The notes beneath the pieces were generated by a model. That model saw only the letters and a program-made list of their open reading frames with translations, had not been told where the DNA came from and did not search any database. Below, in pieces: positions 1-7,714 of a stretch of 15,378 bases of DNA (within the stretch, counting starts at the first letter, position 1; each line of letters begins with the position of its first letter). The DNA is taken from positions 1 through 15,378 of the forward strand of contig CBFHXE010000062.1 of assembly GCA_965659715.1 (NCBI GenBank), read 5' to 3'. Source of the stretch: CABZJG01 sp965659715. Its GTDB lineage: Bacteria > Pseudomonadota > Alphaproteobacteria > Rhodobacterales > Rhodobacteraceae. A program made the position numbers and the translations under genes.

Positions 1-1
1 C

Positions 2-1108
2 AAGGATTTTATCCTAAATGAAATGACGGAAGCCCTAGCCGAAAGCAGCGATTATCACGCTCGGCGCGCCGCACTGCGCAAATGGAATGCATCGAGCCGC
101 ATTTTGAAAAAGGGTCTGGCGCTGGCGCCGGTGAAGTTTGGCATCTCTTTTACGCTGAGCCATCTTAATCAGGCTGGCGCGTTGGTGCATGTGTATCAAG
201 ACGGCACCATTAGGATGAACCACGGCGGCACTGAAATGGGTCAAGGGTTGTTTCAAAAAGTGGCGCAAGTGGCCGCACAAAGCTTTGGCGTTTCGATTGA
301 ACAGGTCAAAATCACCGCTACAGACACAGCCAAGGTTCCCAACACATCGGCAACAGCCGCCAGTTCGGGCAGTGATTTAAACGGGATGGCAGTCAAACAG
401 GCTTGCGACGTTATTTCCGGCCGTATGGCAGAGTTCTTGGCGCAAAAATACCAAACCAAAGTGCAGGATATTCGTTTTCAAGAAGGAGCGGTGCACATCG
501 GTGCCATGAAGCTGTCTTTCGCAGAAGCCTGCAAAATCTGCTACGAAAACCGCATTAGCCTTTCGTCCACCGGGTTTTACAAAACACCGGATTTATCATG
601 GGACCGGATCAAGGGGTCGGGCCGCCCGTTTTATTACTTTGCCTATGGGGTGGCGGTCAGCGAAGTGGTGATCGACACGCTGACCGGTGAAAACCGTATT
701 TTGCGTGCAGATATTTTACATGATGTTGGCAGCAGCCTCAATCCGGCGCTGGATATTGGCCAAATTGAAGGCGGTTATGTGCAAGGTGCCGGTTGGCTCA
801 CAACAGAAGAACTGGTGTGGAACCCCAAAGGCAAATTGCTCACACATGCTCCATCGACCTATAAAATTCCTGCGATCAGCGATCGTCCGGATATATTCAA
901 TGTTGCGCTGTGGAACGCACCGAACCCAGAGCAGACAATTTATCGGTCCAAAGCGGTTGGAGAGCCGCCTTTGATGCTTGGCATTTCAGTTCTGATGGCG
1001 CTAAGCGATGCGCTGTTGAACTGCGGCAAAAGCTATCCTGCGCTGGATGCGCCGGCCACGGCCGAGCAAATCCTTATGTCTATCGAAAGGATGCGCCATG
1101 GGGTTTGA
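2..1108 (+). CDS. xdhB: Xanthine dehydrogenase, molybdopterin-binding subunit (C-terminal part, 5' cut off by window)
   Basis: This is the C-terminal 368 residues of the large Mo-cofactor subunit of xanthine dehydrogenase, which with XdhA oxidises hypoxanthine to xanthine and urate in the cytoplasm. The frame is open to the window edge, so the ATG at 23 is internal; the family is usually near 780 residues. Visible cofactor-pocket loops are GGTEMGQG (224-247), the PNTSATAASSGSDLNG loop (around 337-385) and KAVGEPPL. The Glu codon at 962-964 in the last motif corresponds to the catalytic base of the family (Glu730 in Rhodobacter capsulatus XdhB, Glu1261 in the bovine enzyme). Further family landmarks are AYGVAVSEV, DVGSSLNPALDIGQ and PSTYKIPA. 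The N-terminal Mo-binding part and the FeS/FAD subunit lie outside the window. The stop overlaps xdhC by 11 nt. Other molybdenum hydroxylases share the fold, but the match to XDH, with xdhC next door, is strong. Confidence 0.96.
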   Translation, partial: KDFILNEMTEALAESSDYHARRAALRKWNASSRILKKGLALAPVKFGISFTLSHLNQAGALVHVYQDGTIRMNHGGTEMGQGLFQKVAQVAAQSFGVSIEQVKITATDTAKVPNTSATAASSGSDLNGMAVKQACDVISGRMAEFLAQKYQTKVQDIRFQEGAVHIGAMKLSFAEACKICYENRISLSSTGFYKTPDLSWDRIKGSGRPFYYFAYGVAVSEVVIDTLTGENRILRADILHDVGSSLNPALDIGQIEGGYVQGAGWLTTEELVWNPKGKLLTHAPSTYKIPAISDRPDIFNVALWNAPNPEQTIYRSKAVGEPPLMLGISVLMALSDALLNCGKSYPALDAPATAEQILMSIERMRHGV

Positions 1109-2057
1109 CCGCGCAGCCCTAGAACAGCTGATCGCGCGCCATGGGCCGGTGGCGCGCATTGTTGTGGCCCGCACCAAAGGCTCTGTTCCGCGCGGGCCTG
1201 GTGCGGCCATGCTGGTATGGCAAGGCGGCCAAAGTGGCACGATTGGCGGCGGGGCTTTGGAATACCAAGCCACTGCGCACGCGCGCCAAGAATTGGCCGT
1301 GAATAGTGTCAAAAGCAAAAGGCTGTCATCGCATCCCTTGGGCCCCGAGTTGGGACAATGTTGCGGTGGATACGTGGAGCTTCTGACAGAAGTTTTCACC
1401 AAGCACAATTTACCTCAAAAAGAGGCTTTGCTCTTTGCGCGCGCGGTTGAAGCCAACGCCGATAAAGCCGCGCCTCTGGCCGTTACACGCGCCACCTCTT
1501 TGGCGCGCAGTCAGGGGGAGGCGCCAACCGCACGTTTGATAGATGGCTGGATGATCGAACCACTTACGGGCGCTGCCCAGCCGTTGTGGATTTGGGGCGC
1601 TGGCCATGTAGGGCGGGCTTTGGTGCAAATATTGGCGCCTTTGAATGAGCTTGAAATTATCTGGGTTGACACGGCAAAAGACCGATTTCCACAAAATGTT
1701 CCAACGGGTGCGACAGTTCTTCCTGTCGCTGATCCGGCGGCAGCATTGCGCCATGCGCCTGCCGGCAGTGCCCATCTTATAGTGACCTATTCTCATGCAT
1801 TGGACTTTGAGCTATGCCATCAGCTTTTGACCCATAAGTTTAACTGGGCTGGGTTAATTGGGTCGGCCACGAAATGGGCAAGATTTCGGCGAAGGTTGCA
1901 GGCCTTGGGTCATTCAGATGCACAAATAAGCCGCATCATTTGTCCGATAGGGCGGCCAGAGTATGGAAAACAGCCCGCCCAGATTGCCATCGGTGTGGCG
2001 GCTGATTTATTAGAGCTAAAACAAGTGCAAGCCAACGAGCAAGGGAGAAGAGCGTGA
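1098..2057 (+). CDS. xdhC: XdhC, molybdenum-cofactor insertion chaperone for xanthine dehydrogenase
   Basis: This is a 319-residue XdhC-family protein. In Rhodobacter capsulatus XdhC binds Mo cofactor, promotes its sulfuration and delivers it to XdhB. The N-terminal part has GSVPRGPGAAML and the family Cys motif GQCCGG at residues 86-91. The C-terminal half is a Rossmann-like domain starting at WIWGAGHVGRAL (W164). It continues through VTYSHALDFELC, a GLIGSATKWARFRRRL segment and a CPIGRPEYGKQP end motif. I chose the ATG at 1098 because GAAAGG lies 7 nt upstream at 1085-1090 and homology begins there; an upstream in-frame ATG at 1047 would add 17 residues that lie wholly inside xdhB. The start overlaps the xdhB stop, as expected for a subunit-chaperone pair made together. 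The next gene starts at a GTG overlapping this stop. Confidence 0.95.
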   Translation: MGFDRAALEQLIARHGPVARIVVARTKGSVPRGPGAAMLVWQGGQSGTIGGGALEYQATAHARQELAVNSVKSKRLSSHPLGPELGQCCGGYVELLTEVFTKHNLPQKEALLFARAVEANADKAAPLAVTRATSLARSQGEAPTARLIDGWMIEPLTGAAQPLWIWGAGHVGRALVQILAPLNELEIIWVDTAKDRFPQNVPTGATVLPVADPAAALRHAPAGSAHLIVTYSHALDFELCHQLLTHKFNWAGLIGSATKWARFRRRLQALGHSDAQISRIICPIGRPEYGKQPAQIAIGVAADLLELKQVQANEQGRRA

Positions 2058-3568
2058 GCGACGCTTTGTTAACAATCAATGATGTCACCAAGGCCTATCC
2101 AGGGGTTGTGGCCAATGACGCCGTGTCCTTTGACATCGGTCAGGGTGAAGTGCATGCGCTTTTGGGTGAAAATGGCGCTGGTAAATCCACCTTGGTGAAA
2201 ATCATCTATGGATTGGTCAAACCTGACAGGGGTGCGATGGTTTTTTCAGGCACTCCTTTTGCGCCAGCTGAACCACGTGTAGCCCGCGCAGCAGGCGTTG
2301 GTATGGTGTTTCAACATTTTTCACTTTTTGATGCGCTTACTGTGGCCGAAAATATCGCCCTTGGTATGGAAAATCCACCGGCGCAGCGTGATCTTGCAAG
2401 CCAGATTTCCGAAGTGTCGCAAGCCTATGGTTTGCCGCTCGACCCATGGCGGACTGTCGGGAGCCTTTCAGCGGGTGAGCGGCAGAGGGTCGAAATTATT
2501 CGCTGCCTGCTGCAAGACCCAAAACTGCTCATTATGGATGAACCCACGTCGGTTTTAACCCCGCAAGAGGTCGAGATTCTTTTCACCACCCTGCGTCAGC
2601 TTAAATCCGAAGGCACATCGATCCTCTATATCAGTCACAAGCTAGAGGAAATTCGCACCCTTTGTGATACCGCAACGATCTTGCGGCGCGGCCAAAAAGT
2701 GGCCACATGCACGCCTGCAGAGACCACAGCGCGGGCACTGGCCGAAATGATGGTGGGCGCTAGCTTTGAAGCGCCGCTAAAGCAAGCCGGTAAAGTTGGA
2801 GATGTCGGGCTTGAGGTGTGTGGGCTGTCGATGCCTGCGCTTGATACCTTTGGCACTGCCTTAAAAGACGTCAGTTTTTCTGTACACGCCGGCGAGGTGC
2901 TTGGGTTGGGGGGCGTGGCCGGAAATGGTCAGGACGAAATGCTGTCGGCGCTTTCGGGCGAACGCACCTGTGCAAAAAATATGGTCCAGATGGGCGGGAA
3001 GGGGATTGGGCATTTTGGCCCTGTTGATCGCCGAGCCTTGGGGCTTTTTAGCGCTCCTGAAGAGCGACTTGGCCATGCAGCAGCGCCCAATATGAGCTTG
3101 ATTGAAAATGCCGTGATGACCGGTGCAAAACGGCAGTCACTGGTGCGAAACGGATTTGTGAATTGGGCCAAGGCAAAAAACTTTACCAAAGATATCATCG
3201 CCCAATTTGATGTCCGCACGCCCAGCGCCGGCAATGCGGCCCGGTCCTTGTCCGGCGGCAATTTGCAAAAGTTTGTCATCGGCCGTGAAGTGCTGCAAAA
3301 CCCGGATGTGCTGGTGGTCAATCAACCCACATGGGGTGTTGATGCCGCGGCCGCCGCGGCCATTCGCCAAGCCCTGCTTGATTTGGCCAGTCAGGGCGCG
3401 GCGATTATTGTCATTTCGCAAGACCTTGATGAACTTTTGGAAATCAGTGACCGCTTCGGGGCGCTCAATGCCGGAGTGCTGTCTGATATATTGCCAACCG
3501 CAGATTTGAGCCTTGATCAAATTGGCCTAATGATGGGCGGCGCAACACCGCAGGAGGCGGCCCAATGA
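2054..3568 (+). CDS. ABC transporter ATP-binding protein, double-NBD, BMP/nucleoside-type importer
   Basis: This 504-residue cytoplasmic ATPase has two fused nucleotide-binding domains, the layout of sugar/nucleoside importers such as RbsA and YufO/NupO. NBD1 is canonical: Walker A GENGAGKST (residues 38-46), signature LSAGE (138-142), Walker B LLIMDEPTS with D162-E163. NBD2 is degenerate in the way usual for this family. Its P-loop reads GVAGNGQDE (around 286-294), with Gln-Asp where Lys-Ser/Thr normally sit, and its Walker B is VLVVNQPTWGVD; the LSGGNLQK signature is retained. ATP hydrolysis is therefore probably driven mainly by one site. The start is GTG at 2054, in a 4-nt GTGA overlap with xdhC, with AAGGGAG at 2041-2047 as ribosome binding site. 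Placement next to xdhBC and a BMP binding protein points to a purine or nucleoside substrate; the substrate is inferred, not shown. Confidence 0.93.
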   Translation: MSDALLTINDVTKAYPGVVANDAVSFDIGQGEVHALLGENGAGKSTLVKIIYGLVKPDRGAMVFSGTPFAPAEPRVARAAGVGMVFQHFSLFDALTVAENIALGMENPPAQRDLASQISEVSQAYGLPLDPWRTVGSLSAGERQRVEIIRCLLQDPKLLIMDEPTSVLTPQEVEILFTTLRQLKSEGTSILYISHKLEEIRTLCDTATILRRGQKVATCTPAETTARALAEMMVGASFEAPLKQAGKVGDVGLEVCGLSMPALDTFGTALKDVSFSVHAGEVLGLGGVAGNGQDEMLSALSGERTCAKNMVQMGGKGIGHFGPVDRRALGLFSAPEERLGHAAAPNMSLIENAVMTGAKRQSLVRNGFVNWAKAKNFTKDIIAQFDVRTPSAGNAARSLSGGNLQKFVIGREVLQNPDVLVVNQPTWGVDAAAAAAIRQALLDLASQGAAIIVISQDLDELLEISDRFGALNAGVLSDILPTADLSLDQIGLMMGGATPQEAAQ

Positions 3569-4644
3569 TCCGGCTGGAAAAACGACTTGAACCTTCGCGT
3601 ATGATGACGGCTGTGACACCTGTGATTGCTGTGGTTTTAACCATGATTGTAGGCGGTATTATGTTTGCCTTGCTTGGCAAGCCGCCGTTTGAGGCGATTA
3701 GAATTATCTTTTGGGATCCACTTTTTGATCCAAACTTTTCTTCTTACTCTCGGCCACAGCTTTTGGTGAAAGCGGGCCCATTGATCTTAATTGCGATTGG
3801 CCTCTCGCTTGGATTTCGTGCTGGGATTTGGAATATTGGTGCAGAAGGCCAGTATATCATCGGTGCGATTTGTGGCGCTGGCGTGGGATTGGCGTTTTAT
3901 CCGACCGAAAGCTGGATGATCTTTCCTTTGATGGTGCTGGCAGGTGGATTAGGAGGCTGGCTTTGGGCTATGATCCCCGCGGTTTTGAAGACCCGTTTTA
4001 ACACCAATGAGATCTTAGTTTCGCTCATGCTGGTTTATGTTGCTGAAGCGATCCTCGCCTCGGTAAGCCAAGGTTTATTGAAAAATCCGGACGGAATGGG
4101 GTTTCCCGGATCGCGCAATTTACAGCAATACCCCAGTGCCGCCAATACCGAGCTCATAGCAAACTCTGGTATGCATTGGGGGGTAGTTAGCGCATTTATT
4201 GTTGTAATTTTTGCTTATATCCTTTTGACGCGCCACATCAGTGGATTTCAAATTCGACTAACAGGAGAAGCGCCCCGCGCTGCGCGATTTGCAGGGGTAA
4301 AGCCCGCACGTGTCATTGTGCTTTGCCTTGGAATATCAGGCATGCTCGCCGGACTGGCGGGTTTGTTCGAGGTGTCTGGCCCATCAGGTCAGATCACCAT
4401 CGACTTCAACACAGGCTATGGGTTTACGGCCATTATTGTTGCCTTTCTTGGGCGCTTGCATCCCTTAGGTATTCTGCTTGCGGGGTTGCTCATGGCTTTG
4501 ACATACATCGGCGGTGAGCTTGCGCAGCTGATGCTTGGGCTTCCAGGGGCCTCGATCCAGTTATTTCAGGGGATGCTGTTGTTTTTCTTGCTCGCAACCG
4601 ATGTTTTCACCAATTTCCGAATTCGCTTAGGGGAGGCCTCCTGA
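3565..4644 (+). CDS. ABC transporter permease, BPD_transp_2 family (BMP/nucleoside importer, first permease)
   Basis: This 359-residue inner-membrane permease belongs to the branched-chain/sugar permease-like family used by BMP-type nucleoside importers (YufP/NupP type). It is strongly hydrophobic, with roughly nine or ten membrane segments by eye. Family landmarks are GAEGQYIIGAICGAGVG in the first half and RFNTNEILVSLMLVYVAEAI. GEAPRAARFAG before the later helices is the probable ATPase-contact loop. The N-terminus has a short basic segment (RLEKRLEPSR) before the first helix. The ATG overlaps the upstream stop as ATGA, and AGGAGG at 3552-3557 is a near-perfect ribosome binding site. It pairs with the next gene to form a heterodimeric channel, and coupled translation suits fixed stoichiometry. 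Confidence is high for family and role and moderate for substrate. Confidence 0.92.
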   Translation: MIRLEKRLEPSRMMTAVTPVIAVVLTMIVGGIMFALLGKPPFEAIRIIFWDPLFDPNFSSYSRPQLLVKAGPLILIAIGLSLGFRAGIWNIGAEGQYIIGAICGAGVGLAFYPTESWMIFPLMVLAGGLGGWLWAMIPAVLKTRFNTNEILVSLMLVYVAEAILASVSQGLLKNPDGMGFPGSRNLQQYPSAANTELIANSGMHWGVVSAFIVVIFAYILLTRHISGFQIRLTGEAPRAARFAGVKPARVIVLCLGISGMLAGLAGLFEVSGPSGQITIDFNTGYGFTAIIVAFLGRLHPLGILLAGLLMALTYIGGELAQLMLGLPGASIQLFQGMLLFFLLATDVFTNFRIRLGEAS

Positions 4645-5567
4645 TGGACTTTTCCAGTATAAACCCCTTCTTGCTTATTGCCTCTTTGATGGTGTCGGCG
4701 ACACCGATCCTTTTGGCTGCGATTGGAGAAGCCGTCGTGGAAAAGTCCGGGGTGCTTAACCTTGGTGTCGAAGGCATGATGATTACAGGCGCAGTGGTCG
4801 GGTTTGTGATTGCAGTCAACACCGGCAGCCCGGCGCTAGGATTCCTATGCGCTGCACTGGCTTCTGCAGTGCTGTCGCTCAGTTTTGGGTTTTTAACCCA
4901 AATTTTGCTAACCAATCAGGTGGCAACCGGTTTGGGGCTGACCTTGGTTGGACTGGGCCTGTCAGCATTGATTGGCAAACCCTATGAGGGGATGAAGTCG
5001 CCCACCCTTCCTTCGCTTGATATTCCGCTGCTGTCTGATCTTCCGGTCTTTGGGATAATGCTGTTTTCCCATGATGCGATCGTTTATCTGTCGATCCTTT
5101 TGGTGGCGGCTGTGTGGCTGGTTTTGACCCGTACCCGAATTGGATTGGTTTTGCGGGCGGTAGGTGAAAACCACGATGCCGCTCATGCCCTTGGTTATAA
5201 AGTGGTCCGTGTCCGATTGTTGGCAATTATGTTCGGGGGCGCGTGCAGTGGATTGGGCGGCGCTTATATCAGCCTCGTACGTGTGCCGCAGTGGACCGAA
5301 GGCATGACCGCTGGTGCCGGATGGATCGCTTTGGCGATTGTGGTATTTGCCAGCTGGAAACCTTGGCGGGTGTTGCTTGGTGCTTATTTATTTGGCGGCG
5401 TTACTGTTTTACAGCTCAATCTCCAAGCGGCTGGTCTGGCTATACCAGTAGAGTACTTGTCGATGTCACCATATCTGATAACAATAGCGGTGCTTGTATT
5501 CATTTCGGCCCGTGGCAATCAAGGCGCGCCCGCCTCGCTGGGACGGCCGTTTCACGCCTCATCCTGA
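4644..5567 (+). CDS. ABC transporter permease, BPD_transp_2 family (BMP/nucleoside importer, second permease)
   Basis: This 307-residue permease is the usual shorter partner (YufQ/NupQ type) of the preceding one. The diagnostic segment EKSGVLNLGVEGMMITGA lies near residues 33-50. GLTLVGLGLSALIGKPYEG, a TRTRIGLVLRAVGEN cytoplasmic loop and a closing PYLITIAVLVFIS helix are also as in the family. The ATG shares one base with the upstream TGA, and GGGGAGG just upstream supplies the ribosome binding site. Together with the 359-residue permease and the double-NBD ATPase this makes a full transmembrane importer. The binding-protein gene begins 27 nt after the stop with no terminator between, so it is probably on the same transcript. 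Confidence 0.92.
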   Translation: MDFSSINPFLLIASLMVSATPILLAAIGEAVVEKSGVLNLGVEGMMITGAVVGFVIAVNTGSPALGFLCAALASAVLSLSFGFLTQILLTNQVATGLGLTLVGLGLSALIGKPYEGMKSPTLPSLDIPLLSDLPVFGIMLFSHDAIVYLSILLVAAVWLVLTRTRIGLVLRAVGENHDAAHALGYKVVRVRLLAIMFGGACSGLGGAYISLVRVPQWTEGMTAGAGWIALAIVVFASWKPWRVLLGAYLFGGVTVLQLNLQAAGLAIPVEYLSMSPYLITIAVLVFISARGNQGAPASLGRPFHASS

Positions 5568-5594
5568 GGCACTCAACTGAACAGGGAGATGTTC

Positions 5595-6665
5595 ATGAAA
5601 ATAAAATCGCTTTTAACAACTGCTGCCGTAGTGTTCGGTGTAGGCTCAGCGGCCCTCGCCGCAGACGTCAAGGTTGGCTTTGTCTATGTCGGACCAATTG
5701 GAGATGGCGGCTGGACATATGAACATGACAAAGGCCGGCTTGCCGTCGAAGAAGCCTTTGGAGATCGTGTGGAAACCATTTACCAAGAAATGGTGCCGGA
5801 AGGCGCTGACAGTGAGCGGGTGATGACTCAGATGGCCTTGCAGGGTGCTGACCTTATCTTTACCACCTCATTTGGCTATATGGACCCGACAATCAACGTG
5901 GCGAAAAAATTCCCCGACGTAAAATTTGAGCACGCCACAGGCTACAAACGTGCTGAAAACGTATCGGTTTATTCTGCCCGGTTTTATGAAGGTCGTGCAA
6001 TCCAAGGCCATATTGCGGGTAAAATGACCAAGACCAATAAAATCGGTTATATTGCTTCGTTCCCGATCCCCGAAGTGATCCGCGGTATCAACAGTGCCTA
6101 TATTCACGCCAAGAGAGTGAATCCAGATGTCGAGTTCAACATCATTTGGGCCTACACATGGTTTGATCCACCCAAAGAGGCGGACGCGGCCAAAGCGCTG
6201 ATTGAACAAGGTGCCGACGTTATTTTGCAGCACACGGACTCAACCGCTCCGCAAGCTGCGGCTGAAAAAGCTGGCAATGTCATCACCTTTGGGCAGGCGT
6301 CGGATATGGGTGAATATGCGCCAATGCCGCGCGTCAGCTCAATCATCGACGATTGGGGTCCTTATTATATCGCGCGTACCCAAGCCGTGCTCGATGGCAC
6401 TTGGGAAAGTGTTGACACGTGGGATGGTATCCGTGAAGGCATGGTTGGTATTGGTGAAATATCCGATGCGGTTCCAGCCGACGTGAAAGCTGAAGCACTG
6501 GCTATGATTGATGCAATTGCAGCAGGGGATTATCATCCGTTCACTGGCCCGATCAACAAGCAAGACGGATCACCGTGGTTGGCTGACGGCGAAGTTTCCG
6601 AGGATGGGCCATTGCTGGGCATGAACTTTTATGTTGAAGGTTTAACCGGCGACGTGCCTCAGTAA
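5595..6665 (+). CDS. BMP-family periplasmic substrate-binding protein, probable purine/nucleoside ligand
   Basis: This 356-residue protein belongs to the basic membrane protein (BMP/PnrA/Med) family, the ligand-binding component of nucleoside-type ABC importers. It has a classical signal peptide: basic MKIK, a hydrophobic core and a probable signal-peptidase-I cut after Ala22 (A-L-A followed by ADVKVG). There is no lipobox Cys, so it should be free in the periplasm, unlike the Gram-positive lipoproteins. The mature part starts with VGFVYVGPIGDGGWTYEH, typical of the family's ligand-site loop; other family segments are FTTSFGYMDPT, ARFYEGRAIQGHIAG, IGYIASFPIPEVIRGIN and VILQHTDSTAP. I chose the ATG at 5595 because AGGGAG (5583-5588) is 6 nt upstream; the ATG at 5589 would abut it directly. 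It is the last gene of the xdh-transporter operon, followed by a terminator. Purine specificity is inferred from context. Confidence 0.92.
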   Translation: MKIKSLLTTAAVVFGVGSAALAADVKVGFVYVGPIGDGGWTYEHDKGRLAVEEAFGDRVETIYQEMVPEGADSERVMTQMALQGADLIFTTSFGYMDPTINVAKKFPDVKFEHATGYKRAENVSVYSARFYEGRAIQGHIAGKMTKTNKIGYIASFPIPEVIRGINSAYIHAKRVNPDVEFNIIWAYTWFDPPKEADAAKALIEQGADVILQHTDSTAPQAAAEKAGNVITFGQASDMGEYAPMPRVSSIIDDWGPYYIARTQAVLDGTWESVDTWDGIREGMVGIGEISDAVPADVKAEALAMIDAIAAGDYHPFTGPINKQDGSPWLADGEVSEDGPLLGMNFYVEGLTGDVPQ

Positions 6666-6722
6666 TCAGCTCTGGGCGTTGAATTGTAACCAACGAAACG
6701 CCTAAAGATGTTGACCTTAGTG

Positions 6723-6748
6723 AAAGGCCTCGGTCAGCGGGGCCTTTT
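6723..6748 (+). terminator. Rho-independent terminator after the xdh/BMP-importer operon
   Basis: The left arm AAAGGCCTC (6723-6731) pairs with GGGGCCTTT (6739-6747) to give a 9-bp stem with one U-G wobble and a 7-nt loop, leading straight into a short T run. It lies 58 nt after the binding-protein stop and before the aldo/keto reductase, so it marks the operon end. Confidence 0.8.
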
Positions 6749-6775
6749 GCACCTTTAGATATCCTTCTTTAGAAA
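6747..6775 (+). promoter_or_regulatory. Possible sigma-70-type promoter for the aldo/keto reductase unit
   Basis: TTGCAC (6747-6752) and TAGAAA (6770-6775) are separated by 17 bp. Both are imperfect matches to the consensus. A start of transcription about 7 nt after the -10 box would fall on the ATG at 6782, implying a leaderless message. This fits the absence of any ribosome binding site before either candidate start. It was picked by eye and is weak on its own. Confidence 0.3.
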
Positions 6776-7714
6776 ATGCGCATGACAGATCTTTTTGCGG
6801 TTGATGGAACGCCTGTTGGACGTTTTGCCTTTGGCACCATGCAGTGGGGCGAGGGGGCTGATCCAATTGAATCCGAGACGCTTTACAATATGTGCCGAGA
6901 TGCCGGCATCATTCATTTTGATACCGCTCATGTTTATACATCCGGCTTAGCCGAAACGCTTTTGGGAGGCTTTGCGGCGCAGAACCGCGAAGAGCTATTT
7001 GTGGCCACAAAGGTCGGCTATACCGGCGGCGCTGGGTGCGATACGATCCTCAAGCAGTTTGATATCAGCCGGCAGCGGCTAAAGATGGATATGGTTGATG
7101 TGCTGTATTTGCATCGCTTTGACCCCGAAACGGCGCTTGATGAAACGATCGAAACATTCGCAATGCTGCGGGATCAGGGCAAAATCCGCCACTTTGGTCT
7201 ATCGAATTTTGCCGCTTGGCAGGTTATGAAAGCGGCTTCGATAGCAGCACGGTTTGACCTAAAAATAAGCATCCTACAACCAATGTATAGCCTGATCAAA
7301 CGTCAGGCTGAGGTCGAGATTTTGCCAATGTGCGCTAGCGAAGGGATAGCTGTTGCTGGCTATTCTCCGCTTGGAAGCGGTTTGCTTAGTGGCAAATATA
7401 AGCGCGGTGAAACGGGCCGGCTGAGCCAGAATGAACGCTATGCCGCCCGCTATAATGACCCGCAAATGTACGCTGCAGCGGATGCGCTTGGGGTGCTTGC
7501 GGAAAAGCTTCACACCCATCCAGCAACGCTTGCCGTTGCATGGGCGGCGCATCACCCAGCGGCACCAATGCCGATTATATCTGCTCGCAACACCGATCAG
7601 TTGAAACCATCGCTTGAAGCACTGCATTATACTATGGATGATGCTCTTTATGCCCGTCTTGCCGCTCTTATGCCCGGCCCGCCCCCGGCCACTGACCGAT
7701 TGGAGGAAACATGA
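6776..7714 (+). CDS. Aldo/keto reductase family oxidoreductase
   Basis: This cytoplasmic NADPH-dependent carbonyl reductase of the AKR superfamily is 312 residues from the ATG at 6776, or 310 from the ATG at 6782. The catalytic tetrad is complete: Asp49 and Tyr54 in FDTAHVYTSGLAE, Lys79 in FVATKVG, and His113 in VLYLHRFDP (numbered from 6776). GLSNF, a GYSPLGSGLLSGKY motif and the C-terminal PIISARNTDQL cofactor segment are typical of the potassium-channel beta/Tas/YajO-like group. Neither start has a Shine-Dalgarno sequence; the proposed promoter would favour 6782. It is coupled to the following FAD dehydrogenase by a 4-nt ATGA overlap, so the two probably act in one pathway. One idea is that it reduces a carbonyl compound made by the dehydrogenase, but the substrate cannot be read from the sequence. 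Confidence 0.9.
   Translation: MRMTDLFAVDGTPVGRFAFGTMQWGEGADPIESETLYNMCRDAGIIHFDTAHVYTSGLAETLLGGFAAQNREELFVATKVGYTGGAGCDTILKQFDISRQRLKMDMVDVLYLHRFDPETALDETIETFAMLRDQGKIRHFGLSNFAAWQVMKAASIAARFDLKISILQPMYSLIKRQAEVEILPMCASEGIAVAGYSPLGSGLLSGKYKRGETGRLSQNERYAARYNDPQMYAAADALGVLAEKLHTHPATLAVAWAAHHPAAPMPIISARNTDQLKPSLEALHYTMDDALYARLAALMPGPPPATDRLEET

Noticed and set aside
2909..2935. Loss of the P-loop Lys in the second NBD of the ATPase as a defect
   Set aside because: A degenerate second site is normal in this double-NBD nucleoside/sugar importer family.
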